Shown: positions 11,504-23,147 of the stretch, one piece after another
Position numbering within the stretch: position 1 is the stretch's first letter
Layout: each line of letters starts with the position of its first letter
NCBI GenBank assembly: GCA_029532415.1
Contig: JAQOTA010000053.1
Coordinates: forward strand, 1,736,001-1,800,000
DNA: 64,000 nucleotides
Direction of reading: 5' to 3'
Origin: Marasmius tenuissimus
Lineage: Eukaryota > Basidiomycota > Agaricomycetes > Agaricales > Marasmiaceae
Program-made: the position numbers and the translations under genes
The notes under the pieces: generated by a model
The model's database searches: none
What the model saw: only the letters and a program-made list of their open reading frames with translations
What the model was told of the DNA's origin: nothing

Positions 11504-11966
11504 GGCCAAAAGGGGAGGTGCGGGTGGGTGCTTTTGTATTTACGGTTCCTAGTCGAGTCGTTATTCAGTTTCTCTTTTTTCTCAGAATGCCCTGGACCGT
11601 GGAGGCTGATAGTAACAAGTGGTAGCGTAGTATCCTGCACGCTAGTAAAGTTCACTATGTCACGACTTCGGTTTGACTTCGGTGGGATTGAACTTCTTGG
11701 CCTCCCAGTCCTCAATTTATTCAACCGGCGAGGTTTAGCCTCAGACTTGTGAATCGGAGAAGCGTGATTTTCCAGACTCTGAAGCATCTACAAGGACCGT
11801 CCCTTCTATGTATGTCATGGCCGAAAATACGTCGACGGTTAAGGAAGTATGGTTAAAAAACCAAAAATCCAGATTCTGTATACGCATACGTGATATCCGA
11901 CATAGAACTACCAAGTGATACTCTACACCCCCTGAAAGGCTCACCATGGACTGGCAAGCCCGAAGA
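11504..11966. other. Convergent intergenic gap, nothing recognised
   Basis: About 460 bp between the stop of the secreted-protein gene (plus) and the stop of the first GPI-protein gene (minus). It likely carries both 3' UTRs. Confidence 0.4.
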
Positions 11967-12723
11967 TCAACACAAAAGCAAGACACTGGCGACCCCAAGG
12001 CCGACCACAAGCACCCTCGTAGCCATGGCCGCGTTTGAGTCTGCACCATTACCACCTCCATTACCATTGCCGTTGCCCGAACTCGATCCCGGAATCGATC
12101 CGCCGTTCGACCCGCTGCCCCCGCTACTGCCGGAATTCGAGCTTACATCGCTGTTTCCTGTGATCTTCACAGGTTTGACCGATTTTCCGAGACCATTGCA
12201 AGCGTCTGTGAAGCCTAGCGGGAGGACGTACACGCCTCTCAGCCCTCTAGAACAGCAACAACGAAGAGACATCAACACCCACTATTGATGTATTTTTGCG
12301 ATTTGTCCATTTGCGAGTTGTCCTGCTTGACGATACAATCCAAGCATGTTCCCAGGCTGGCTGCGTACTTGTCCGTACAAGAGCAGTCCACGGAGGTCGC
12401 GCAATCCTATTGCAAATTCGTTCCAGCGAGAGTTAATACATACATCTCGGTCCAGGGGTTCAGTATTGGGCGTACCAGAGGAGCATTGCTCAAACAAGTG
12501 TTCGAGCAGGCAGGCGGGATAGAGGGCATGTTCCCGGAGTTTCCTCCTATTTCTCCTTGGCGAGCATTGAGCGACCGACTGCGGAGAGCCGAGTGGTCAA
12601 AGGGCTCTTCATGGCGGCCAATATATCAATAAAAGTCTAAAATAGGGGTTTTGCGCGCTCACCTCCATGAACAGAAGGTACCGCGACCAAGAAAGACGCG
12701 AGCACGACCGCGGTAAGCTGCAT
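11967..12723 (-). CDS. Cys-rich GPI-anchored surface protein, copy 1
   Basis: The start at 12723 opens a signal peptide (MQLTAVVLASFLVAVPSVHG) followed at once by an intron. Exon 2 carries SIPPACSNTCLSNAPL; exon 3 carries DCATSVDCSCTDKYA and CLDCIVKQDNS; the last exon ends with a Gly/Ser/Asn-rich stalk and a C-terminal hydrophobic GPI signal (ATRVLVVGLGVASVLLLC). Exon 2 has two possible acceptors near 12555, both in phase. Eight or so cysteines with C-x3-C and DCSC spacing recall, but do not match, the CFEM domain. A diverged paralog lies 0.9 kb away on the same strand. Role unknown; surface display in the wall is inferred. Confidence 0.72.
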
Positions 12724-13618
12724 TTGAGGCTCCGGTGTTTGGGGGCGTTAGGGGCAGGAAGGGATTTCCTGTACTGTTACAGAGAGTCCACCAGGGGACC
12801 CGCCCTTGGTATTTATCTCGATCTTGAGGTAGGAAGACGGGTAAAACACCGTCGAACTAGGGTTGAGAAAGGCTGGTATTGTTTGACATCTCCAGGGCTG
12901 GTTCAATGGTCTCTATGCTCAGCTGGACAGATTTTGACAGTTTCCTTCATCAATCACGGTGCCTCGTTTTATCCAGCGTACTAGGGTGGCGCTACGAGCA
13001 GGGGGAAACATGCAGGTACCAACGGAACTGGCTGATCGAGCACGGCATTCTTGATTCGATATCCTGTAGAACTAGTCCTTGAACGATGCCACGACGGGAA
13101 TGGTGATCGTTAGTTCCGACCTAAATAGACACGGAGAGGGTGATTTGGGTGAACTGCTGTGGAGCCTTGAATTCAGACATCTACCCACCTGTCAACGCTC
13201 AGCTGTCCATCCGGAGTGGAAAGATGGTGGCCCTGATGGTGATAGTATAGTGGTTCCTTTTTTTGGGAGCATTAGGCGGGTACAACGAAAGCAGTCCGAG
13301 TCATGGAAGACGGGTACTTGAGTAGTATCTGTAGGAGGTTTAATAAGGCCCGTTTCGAGCTTCTCAACCTGAGACTAAAAACGGTATTTGGTTCAGTCGT
13401 CGGTTTGACCGCCAACTCATGGAGGGAGAGGATAGGCAGCTTTTGTGGACCAATGCACGCAATATTACGTGCTCTTCCCTGGCGGATCATACGGCTCGCG
13501 TTTGCACATTGGTAGTAACATTGATGTGCTGGAAAGTGTATTAACGATCAGGTAGATTAACAGAAATGTAGATCGTGAAAAGAGCGAAGAGCCCTGCCGA
13601 GATAGGACAGGTATAGAT
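12724..13618. other. Intergenic between the two GPI-protein paralogs
   Basis: About 900 bp. Open frames here are short and unlike known proteins. It must contain the promoter of copy 1 and the 3' end of copy 2. Confidence 0.4.
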
Positions 13619-14295
13619 TCAAAGCAAAAGAGCGAAGGAGCCTGCCACTGCACCCAGTGCGCCTAGAGACATGGCCGTCTTCGATGCGGCGTTGCCATTC
13701 CCAGCTAGCTTGTTCGAGTTGCTGCTTCCGCTCCCGGAGGACCCAGAGCCACTGCTGCTGCTGCTTCCGGAAAGGCTCCTGGCTTTGAGTGGTTTCCCGA
13801 GACTGGTGCAGCTGCTCGTAAAACCTGCGAAGAAACGAGTATGTTTAAGATTGCGTCGAGACGAGCCAGGGAAAATTAAGAGAAGAACGTAATGTCGATG
13901 AGCTTCTGACAAGTATCGGTGGTTGACTTGTCGTCCTTAATGACGCAGTTCAAGCAGTTCTCCAGGGCGCCGGCGTTTGATTCCGTACATGAGCAGTCTG
14001 GGGACGTGCACCTCCAAAGCCGTGGTAAGTATGCGTCTGATAAAATGGGTTTTAGTGCACGTACTGGGCTAATACTGCTCGTGCAGGATTTTTGGCACCC
14101 CGCAGGGATAGAAGGCAGATTTGGAAGATCTTGACGAGCGGAGAGCTCGCTCACAGAGCGAACTATGTTGTTGGATGGGTCTGTGAGTCGACATGAATGT
14201 TCGTGGCACTCCGAGACAAGATCCAAGTACTCACTTCCATAAACGAGAGGAAGAGCAGCCAAAGAAGATGTGGCGATGAATTTGGTGAAGTACAT
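13619..14295 (-). CDS. Cys-rich GPI-anchored surface protein, copy 2
   Basis: Begins with a signal peptide (MYFTKFIATSSLAALPLVYG) cut by an intron right after it, as in copy 1. Then come LPSIPAGCQKSCTSS, PDCSCTESNAGALENCLNC and DKSTTDTCQKLID, parallel in order and spacing to copy 1, and a terminal exon with FTSSCTSLGKPLKA, a Ser/Gly stalk and a GPI signal ending AVAGSFALLL. The inner splice sites are unclear. The donor aligned with copy 1's last donor reads CG rather than GT, and a one-base shift breaks the frame. An in-frame alternative uses donors T^GTCAGA and C^GTGCAC. The gene may therefore be spliced differently or be starting to decay. Confidence 0.62.
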
Positions 14296-14394
14296 TTTTG
14301 TTCCAGTCGGCGAGGGTATGGATGAACGAAGGTGGAGGTGTACTGATACTTGTAAAATCGAAGGCTCTAATTCCGAGATACGTTCTTGAGAGGG

Positions 14395-14402
14395 TTTATA
14401 TA
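14395..14402 (-). promoter_or_regulatory. TATA box of GPI-protein copy 2
   Basis: TATATAAA on the minus strand, 100 bp upstream of the ATG at 14295. Confidence 0.5.
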
Positions 14403-15567
14403 TCCCGAGTTGTGTTGTCCGTCTTGAAAAATTCATCGATGCACAGGGTTCCGTTGCGAAGGCCGCCAGCAGTCAACATTTCTACTTCTTGCGCCACTTC
14501 CTACCCACATTACCCATGGCAGGATCATCTCCAATGGCAAGGCAGTTCTATTCGCTTCGCGTCGAGTGAGCAGCCGTCGGCAGAATGAGAGTGAGGACTA
14601 CTGCTCACCGAAAAACCCTCTCCTGACGTCCTTTTTCTGGATAAGTCGTACTGATGGATAGTCCACGAGCCGATAGGTGACACCCATCATTTCTCGCTAT
14701 GAAACCATGATTCCTGCCAGGAAGAGGCGAATAGTCCATAGATGATACTCTGGAATCACTCATCAGCCGTGGAGGTAGAGGGCGGTGTGATGTAGGTGTA
14801 AAATACCCGCTCTGGGCTGTTCCGTCTATACGTCAACATCTCTCATTCACCGTGAGCATGGGCCCATACTGGTATGCCCTTCCTTGACCCCTAGACCAAG
14901 ATGAACCTTCAAAACATAAAGCTCTTCAAACCGATCGAGACAGTCGAGTAATTCACTGCATAAGAGTAGATGAGAAAAGAGATTCATTCAAAAACTTCAC
15001 TCCGCATACTGACCTATGTAGATCCAACCGGCGAAACTTGAACAGGCTCGCGCGACGCGTAAGAAAGCTGGTCTACGCTTCATCGTCGTCATGATCCATC
15101 TTGAATCCGATATTCGGGAGCAAGGGAACGGTTGTCTTCCAGTATCGTTACGGTTGAGGAAAGGGCGAGCAAGACCTAGCAAGACTCTAAGAAAATATTG
15201 CAACACTTCAGATTGGCAATGGCTAGTTGGAGTCGTGAGGTTGGGTCCGGTCCGGTGCCGAAAGTTCCCACCATGACTTGGAACTTGAAAGCCTAATTCA
15301 AAAGGCTAAGCCGCGCTTATTCTCATTAATCTCAACTAGTTGATATCGGACTCGTTACTGTCTACCAATTGGCTCCTCTGCGCAGCTACCAACCTCAACG
15401 AGTCGAGTGGACGGCGCTCACCGAGCAGAACAAGAATCCGATGGCTAAAATAATCAAGCACGTTTGAGATTCGGGCCAGTATGACGAGATTGAGTCTTGT
15501 CAATATCAATTCCCAACATCCCATGGCACTCGGCGACCCTATTCACACAACCATCTACTTCTCAAAC
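14403..15567. other. Intergenic, nothing recognised
   Basis: About 1.1 kb before the P450 array. No P450 exon, repeat or small protein with a recognisable signal was found on either strand. Confidence 0.4.
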
Positions 15568-17779
15568 ATGGGCTTTCTCCCCGAAATAGAGGGTTATACA
15601 CTGGGCATCGGAATACTTCTGTTTTTGTCACCTATCGGTATGTTTCTGCCTATCAAGCATGGGTGAAGGTGCGTAGCGTTGCTCAGTGCTGTCTAGTAAA
15701 ACAGATTTCGTTTTGACACTTCACCATCTTAGCTGGCTGGGATTCCGACGTTAGGACACGATGGAGTCTTCTTGTCATACATAACGGCCTGGCGTGCAGT
15801 GACAGACCCTCTCAAGCTCGTTGAGGAGGGATGCCGCAAGGTAAGCCTGCTGCCTATTCAGTCGTTCATGTCATGACGAGTTACTCTTGTATCTTCTCAA
15901 TTCAGTACCCCGGAGGAGCCTTCAAGATACCCACTCTCAGCGGCTGGCAGGTTGTGGTTAACGGTCCACAGATGATTAACGATATGCGGCGTGCTACAGA
16001 TGAAGAATTATCCTTTGTTCAAGCAGCTGGCCACGTGCGTGTTTAATGTTTGAGAGGTCCTACCACTTCTCACAGATCCTGGCCATACATACAGCAACTG
16101 CAAGTGGACTATACTATGTCTCCCAACACCCACATCAACCCCTACCACATCAACGTCGTTCGTACACCTTTAACTCGAAATATTGGTGCCCGCTTCGATG
16201 ACATCGTGGACGAGACGTTTGCGGCTTTTGCCGATTACATACCTCTGAAAGACGGTCAACTGTCGCTCACAATGTCCTGTTGCGAAGCGTACTGACGATG
16301 AAATCTAGATTAGGTGGAAATGCCAGTCACCAGAACGATCCAGGAAATGGTGGTACGGATCACGAACCGCTTCTTTGTCGGGTTACCACTATGTTTGCTC
16401 ATCACCTCCCTGTGAATCTCTGTCGTATCTGAGTCAATCAACTCTTTCCTAGGTCGAGACCCAGACTGGTGTGATCTTAACATCCAGTTCACAATCAACG
16501 TCGCCGTAAACTCCATCTTGATCAGACTCTTTCCCGAGTTTCTGCATCCGTTCGTTCCCTCTTCGCCTCATCTTCCACACTCATCGCTCACCACCATCTT
16601 TAGTATCGTTGGAAATATCTTCACAACTAGGAGACGGAGCATGCGTCGGGCATTGAGGCATATCGGCGCAACTATCGAGCACCGACTCGAGATGGACCGA
16701 CAACACGGTGCGGATTGGCAAGACAGACCAGTAAATTACGATTTTTTTGCCTTTGTACTATGTTTCGATTGCGACGCCCTACTAGAACGACGCTATATCA
16801 TGGGCAATTGACATGGTCAACGACATCGGCGAGGAATGGTAGAAAGGATCGGCTGAAGACATTTGCCTTCGAATCCTCGCGATCAACTTTGCCGCGATTC
16901 ATATCACATCTGTATGCCTCCTATTCTGCTTGTCATCGAACGCGTCAGACACTTACAGAAGGTACCACTAGATGGCATTCACCCATGCGTTATACCACCT
17001 TGCAGCGAACCAACAAGCACTCAAACCTCTGCGACAGGAGGTCGAAACCGTCATCAAGAAGGAAGGATGGTCGAAGACTGCCATGGTACAACTTCGTCTT
17101 TTGGACAGTTTCTTGAGGGAGTCTCAGAGACACTGGGGTGCCGCTCAACGTGCGTTTACGATTTCCCGAACTTTGACTTTATTGTTGTTCGATTGACCGC
17201 AGGGGTGATATTCCGGACGTTTTAGTCTCTGTGATTCGCGAAACATTACAAGATTTCCGATTTTCTGATGGAACTGTTGTACCTGCTGGTACAAAGGTCG
17301 CAGCTGCCGGGTATTACACTCATCATGACGAGGTGGGTCTCTCTGTCTTTTCTGGCGTATTTGGATTAGGTGGGCTTATGGTGGTATAATTCTTAGGGAA
17401 CGTACCCTGCTCCCGATGATTTTGTACCCTCACGATTCGCCGAGATGAGGGATCGCGCAGGAGAGGGTCTGAAACATCAAATGGTCACGCCAACTCTGGA
17501 TTGGGTGCTTTTCGGTACTGGGAAACATGTCTGGTAAGAGTTCTCTACTCTATATACTGGTTGGACGGTACTAACCTGGATTCTTGTAGTCCCGGACGAT
17601 TCTTCGCAGTCGCTGAGCTCAAGGCCATGTTTGCTCATCTACTTTTGAATTACGATGTCAAGTTCAAGGATGATGCGGGATTCCCTCCCTCGATGATCTT
17701 CGGGACGAATATCACGCCCAATCAGAGCGCGAAGGTCATGTTCCGGAAACGACGAGATGAAGCGGGGCACCAGTTTTAG
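15568..17779 (+). pseudogene. Cytochrome P450 copy A, full length but broken
   Basis: Collinear exon by exon with the intact copy C (about ten exons). Recognisable parts include FVGLPL, VEDICLRILAINFAAIHxTS-type I helix, an LLDSFLRESQR K helix (ExxR) and the heme loop FGTGKHVCPGRFFA, then the usual end VMFRKRRDEAG. Lesions seen against copy C: a one-base deletion in the exon 1 membrane anchor, so that the ATG frame stops before the first donor; TAG at 16311-16313 where copy C has Trp; and TAG at 16840-16842 where copy C has Gln after DEW. Splice sites are otherwise kept, so decay is recent. A one-base sequencing error could explain the exon 1 defect but not the two TAGs. Confidence 0.82.
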
Positions 17780-18016
17780 GCGACTCTAGTGGTATGTAAT
17801 GCTGGAGTCCGGGCTGATGTGTTCCTAGTTTTGTAAGGTAATCCGAAGGACACGATTTCTTCATATGAATTCTTCTACCTCGCGGTGTCAACTAGTGCGA
17901 GATGGTAGGCAAAAAGGAAGTTTGGACCGTCCGGGTAACCCAGACATTCCCACTGTCCTGCTTTGACGCTTTTAAACCCTTCGGGAATTAAGAGATAGCC
18001 CCTTCTTTCCCCAACC

Positions 18017-19304
18017 ATGAGTCTTTTCAGCGCGCTGGAGGCTCATTCTCTTGAAGTTGGTATCTTTTCGATCTTCCTCGCGTATCGATACGTTTCTGCT
18101 TATCGAGTATGGTCCAAGGTGCGTGGTACTACCGTTGAACATCGCATTTTCTGACTTGTTGCTCCGCGAATCTAGCTTCACGGCTTCCCTACGGTCGGAC
18201 ACGATGGAGTTTTCTTGTCATACAAGTATGCGACGGGCGTTGAAGCTCGTCGAACCTATCATCAAGCGCAGATTCGACATGGAAGATGGTCAAGGCAAGG
18301 ACCGGAGGGACAGACCTGTGAGTAGCAGTAAAATGCTCTCCGCAAACTGGCCGACAAACCACGACTCCCTAGAATGATGCTATATCATGGGCGATCGACA
18401 CGGTCAATCAAGTCGGCAACGAGTGGCAGAAAAAAGCAGTTGAAGATATCTGCCTTCGACTACTGGCTATCCGTCGATAGGAGCCACTTCCACTTGATTT
18501 TCGTGGGACGCACGAAATGCTCCCATACGCCGTAACTAGATGGCGTTCACCCACGCGCTGTATCTCCTTGCAGCAAACACACATCTCATCGCCCCCCCCC
18601 CTCCGTAATGAGGTCGAAACTGTTCTTAAGAAGGAAGAGTGGACGAAGGCTGCTATGGTACCGCTTCGACTCATGGAGAGCTTCTTAAAGGAGTCTCAAA
18701 GACGCAAGGGCACTCCTTTACGTATGTCGACGCCTATGTTTTCCAGGTCTTCCCATCCTGATCATTTCGTAGTCGCAATGGGTCGCGAGACTTTGAAGGA
18801 CTTCCGCTTTTCTGATCATACGGTTGTACCCGCTGGTACCCTAATCCAAGCTGCAATGTACGAAACGCATCATAATGAGGTGAGTTCTTGGTCCCAGTAG
18901 TATAAAGTGAACCCACGAACAACACATTTATTAGGAAATGTATCCTGACCCTAATGACTTTGTACCCTCACGATTTGCCGATATGAGGGCCAAGGAAGGA
19001 GAAAGTATGAAATATCAGATGGTGACACCCATTACGGAATGGTTGTTTTTTGGGACTGGGAAACATGCTTGGTACGTGCTTTTGGTCGAGTTTGCTCCCA
19101 TAGCTGATGGCTCTCGTTTATAACAGCCCCGGGCGATTCTTCGCAGTCACCGAGCTCAAGACTATGTTCGCGTATCTACTTTTGAACTACGATGTAAAGT
19201 TCAGGGACGACGAGGGTTATCCCCCTCCGTTGATCTTCGCAGGAGCTATCTCCCCGAATCCACGCGCGAAGGTTATGTTCCGGAAGCGAGGGGACGTGGC
19301 CTAG
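18017..19304 (+). pseudogene. Cytochrome P450 copy B, internally deleted
   Basis: Starts well (MSLFSALEAHSLEVGIFSIF) and ends well (heme loop FGTGKHA^CPGRFFA, VMFRKRGD). In exon 2 the sequence jumps at about 18224 from the SYI codons straight into the exon that encodes SMRRALKLV. That removes the equivalent of about 865 bp of copy C and changes frame. Further lesions: a 22-bp loss of the I-helix codons (NFAAIHTT) near 18475 together with a GT to AT donor change, and a C-run grown from 6 to 10 bases at 18592-18601 that shifts the frame. The K helix and heme loop remain readable. It cannot encode an active enzyme. Confidence 0.87.
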
Positions 19305-19821
19305 CTATGAGAGCTTCGTACGGAGTGGAGCTGAAAGCCAATGTAGAGCCCTTCTCATATGTATTCTTGACTTTTATCCCACGATTCTGAGCCGTCCGAG
19401 GTTTTTGCTGAGAGTTTATTGGTGTAACATCCCAGGGAATGACACGAGGGGGAATAGACGACAAACGAAAAGGGCAGCTTGCGGGAGTCGCGGTGACCCC
19501 CGAATAATGCGGGCATTCCCACGCACCTTACAATGTCGCTTTGACAGTGACGTCGACTGTAACTGTTCTTCAATGCAGTGAACGTTCACTCAACTTGAAC
19601 TTATATAAATCTCAAATCTCTCGCTTATAGGTTATAGCGTCTGAATGTGGCAGGGGAGTATACACGGCCTTTCGGCACTCTCCGAGACCCCCGAGGCGAA
19701 TAAAAGCCAACCCGAACAGATGGATAATCCTGGTCAGACCACTTTTAGGCCCCTTTCTGGACTCTCTTTAAAAGGGACTACGTGGACTAAACGTTGAACG
19801 TTGGCCTCTTGAACCTCAGTC
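19305..19821. promoter_or_regulatory. Intergenic, promoter of P450 copy C
   Basis: About 520 bp. A TATA box (TATATAAAT at 19602-19610) and a run TTTAAAAGGG near 19767 lie upstream of the only intact P450. Nothing else recognised. Confidence 0.45.
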
Positions 19822-22004
19822 ATGAGCCTTTACTCAGGATTGGAGGAGCATTCTCTTGGAGTTGGCATCCTTCTGATATTTCTCACCTATCGGTATGTTT
19901 CTGCCTATCGCGTATGGGTCAAGGTGCGTGGAACGGTCGACCACGTATTGAACCACATAATTTGACTTTTACTCTCCTATTCTAGTTCCAAGGCATTCCT
20001 ACGCTCGGATACGATGGAGTCCTCATGTCATACATCACAGCCTGGCGTAGGTTCAAAGAGCCTATTAAGCTTTATGAGGAGGGATGCCGCAAGGTAGAGG
20101 GGTCGACCCCTTTGTATCAAACTCTGCCAACGGTCGCTCATTTCAATTGACCCTTGCAGTACCCGGGAGGAGCCTTCAAAATCCCTACCTTCACTGGCTG
20201 GAAGGTCGTCGTCAACGGCCCGCATATGATCAACGATATCCGGCGTGCCACAGATGATGAACTTTCATTCGAGGACGCAGCTGCCGATGTGAGTGTGTTC
20301 ACATCAGTATGAGGGTCTTAATAGTATCTCTAACGATGCATGGTTGTGTGTGCACTACAGACGTTGGAAGTGGATTACACGATGTCTCCTAAATTGCACA
20401 TCAATTCCTACCACATCAACATCGTTCGAACGCCTCTAACTCGAAATATCGGTGCTCGCTTCGACGATATAGTGGACGAGACGTTCGTAGCTTTTGCCGA
20501 TCGCATACCTCTGCAGGATGGTCAGCTATTTCTCCCGAATAACCCGAGCGAGACGCACTAAAATACAGCTCAGATTGGGTCGAAGTCCCTGTCCTGAAAA
20601 CCGCTCAAAATATCATTGTGCGGATCTCGAATCGTTTCCTCGTTGGGCTGCCGCTTTGTATGTCGGCCTTCGACTACCACTCATTCTTACGCCACCGTAG
20701 CTGATATGCCTGCTGCAAGGTCGGGACCCGGACTGGTGCGATCTCAACATCCAGTTCACGATCAACGTCGCCGTGAACTCCAGCTTGATCAAGCTCTTTC
20801 CTAAATTCTTACATCCGTGCGTCCCAACCCCATCAACCGCGTTTATTTCTCACTTATGATCCAGTATCGTTGGGAATATCTTCACTACTCGGAAGCGAAG
20901 CATGCGTCAGGCGCTGAAGCTCGTCGGACCTATCATCAAGCACCGACTTGAGATGGAGGAAGAACATGGCAAGGACTGGGAGGACAGACCCGTGAGTGGT
21001 AGTGAATCGTTCCCCGCAAACTGGCCGACAAACCACGACTCTCTAGAATGATGCTATATCGTGGGCGATCGACATGGTCAACCAAATCGGTGACGAGTGG
21101 CAAAAAAAATCAGTTGAAGATATCTGCCTTCGACTGCTGGCTATCAATTTCGCTGCGATACACACCACGTCGGTAGGTACCACTTCCTCTTAGTTTTTGT
21201 GGGACGCACGAAATGCTCACATACGTCGTAACAAGATGGCGTTCACTCACGCGCTGTATCTCCTTGCAGCGAACACACATCTCATTGCCCCCCTCCGGCA
21301 TGAGGTCGAGACCGTCATCAAGAAGGAAGGGTGGACGAAGACTGCTATGGTACAGCTTCGACTCATGGACAGCTTCCTGAAGGAGTCTCAGAGACGCGAG
21401 GGCACTTCTCCACGTAGGTTGATGTTTGTGTTTCTCAGATCTTCCCATCCTGATCGTTTCGTAGTCGGGATGGGTCGTGAGACCTTGAAGGACTTCCGCT
21501 TTTCTGATGGTACGGTCGTGCCCGCTGGTATCATGATCGAAGCAACAATATACGAAACCCATCACGATGAGGTGAGTTGCTGGTACTAGTGGGATAGAGC
21601 GAACTTACGAATGGTATGTATGTCTGATAGGAAACATACCCTGACCCTAATGACTTTATACCCTCACGATTTGCCGATATGAGGGCCAAGGAAGGGGAAG
21701 GTATGAAGCACCAGATGGTAACCCCCACTCGGGAATGGGTGCTTTTTGGTACTGGGAAACATGCTTGGTAAGTGCTTTTGATCAATTCCATCCTCATGGT
21801 TGATGACTTTCTTCTATATGTACCAGCCCCGGACGATTCTTTGCAGTCGCCGAGCTCAAGACTATGTTCGCCCATCTGCTTATGAACTACGATGTGAAGT
21901 TCAAGGATAACGAGGGTTACCCTCCTCCGTTTGTCTTCGGAGGGGTTGTCTCTCCCAATCAAAACGCTAAGGTCATGTTCCGGAAGCGACGAGACGGAGC
22001 CTAA
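19822..22004 (+). CDS. Cytochrome P450 monooxygenase, copy C (intact)
   Basis: About ten short exons join in frame from MSLYSGLEEHSLGVGILLIF, an N-terminal ER anchor, to VMFRKRRDGA. Motifs in order: GAFKIPTFTGWKVVVNGP, the I helix INFAAIHTTS (the acid of the usual oxygen-binding motif is His, as in the fungal ent-kaurene-oxidase-like group), the K helix LRLMDSFLKESQR (ExxR), the PERF-like region DFIPSRFADM, and the heme loop FGTGKHACPGRFFAVAEL with the ligand Cys split by the last intron. It should hydroxylate a lipophilic substrate using NADPH and P450 reductase. Substrate unknown. Two broken paralogs lie just upstream in the same orientation, and no terpene synthase or other pathway gene is beside it. 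Confidence 0.85.
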
Positions 22005-22535
22005 CTCCGGGATCTTCGTACGGAGCGAAGTGTTCCGACGAGAGTGTCGGGAGATGACGATCTGAAAGTAGAGTCCAGTGGCTTCATATCTCTTGTATAC
22101 TAGCTTCAGTTGATATATTGACGCGACGCTTATTGTTCAGTGCAACCCACAAGACTTGCTCCTCCAGTTCAAGCTCAAATTGAACTTTGAGGGTCCAGGC
22201 GTGGTATGACGTCACGCGGCTTTCGACGTCAGGACTCGCCGCCATAGGCACCGCTGCGTACGGCCAGGGTCACGCTTTCCTCGCCTAACCTGGTTACCTT
22301 ACCAACCGTATGGTTCGCACTCCAAGGTACTCCAGGGTTCTCGCTGCGTTATCAGGCGCTATTCTGTGCCCCGGTATCCAGTTCCATGACGTCGACAGAA
22401 AAACAATCATACTTTATGACCTTTCCTCCCTGATTTCCTTACTTTCTTTCTCTTCCCACCACCCACCTACAGGAAGGGCTGGGTCTCCAAATTCTCTACT
22501 GACCCTACCACCATACAGAAAGCCCTTCCATTCAA
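22005..22535. promoter_or_regulatory. Intergenic, 3' end of P450 C and leader of GLPG-repeat gene
   Basis: About 530 bp. A pyrimidine-rich stretch (about 22418-22470) precedes the next ATG. An open frame from 22310 overlaps the next gene in another frame and lacks protein-like features. Confidence 0.4.
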
Positions 22536-23147
22536 ATGTCTCAACACTCCCGTTCTGCCTCCGAAGCATCGGGTCGTTCTGGCTCTCGCTACAGGACCCG
22601 TCGCCACCGTGGTGGACGCCGACGAGGGAATGCCAGCCAGACAGGTGGTGGCTCTGGCCTCCCAGGATACGACGATTTTGACGATGTCATTCGTGCTCGT
22701 GTTGAAGCCGAAGGAGAAGAAGACTCTGCACCTCCCCGTCCTGTTCCCAACCCCAGCGGCAAGCCAGGCTTGCCCGGCATCGACGATTTCGATGCAGTCA
22801 TTTCCGAACGAGCTCGTCGCGAAGACGGAGGCGACGGTGGTCGCGGTGGTGTGCCCGCCATCCCTCCCAACGATCCCAAACTCCGAACTGGAGAGTGGGC
22901 CAAAGTGAAGGGCGGGGGGAGTGGGCTACCTGGATATGACGAGTTTGATGATGTGATCAACGACAGAATCGAGCGGGAAGGTGCAAATGATTCTATCATT
23001 AAGTTGATGTTGGAACTGAACATCGAGGTTGTGGTTGAAATCAAGGCTAAGGTTCATGGCGATTTGACGATCAGCTTGCTGTGGGTTTCCTTCTCGAGCT
23101 CTACTTCTGATATTCTTTGCTAACGTTTCGCCATTTACAGACGGTAG
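22536..23147 (+). CDS. Small GLPG-repeat protein with conserved-looking terminal beta motif
   Basis: Exon 22536..23080 plus a 7-nt last exon 23141..23147 gives 183 residues, ending LTISLLR. No signal peptide. After a basic Arg/Gly start it has three repeats of about 22 residues: GSGLPGYDDFDDVIRARVE, GKPGLPGIDDFDAVISERA and GSGLPGYDEFDDVINDRIE, separated by charged linkers. The C-terminal 35 residues (IIKLMLELNIEVVVEIKAKV then HGDLTISLL) alternate hydrophobic and charged residues like a beta hairpin. The repeats look like short linear interaction motifs. I do not recognise a function. If the last intron is retained the protein ends 12 residues later instead. Confidence 0.7.

Noticed and set aside
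11967..14295. CFEM domain in the two GPI proteins
   Set aside because: Cysteine count and spacing do not fit the eight-cysteine CFEM pattern closely enough.
22310..22681. Open frame upstream of and overlapping the GLPG-repeat gene
   Set aside because: Out of frame with the repeat protein and without recognisable features; probably 5' leader.
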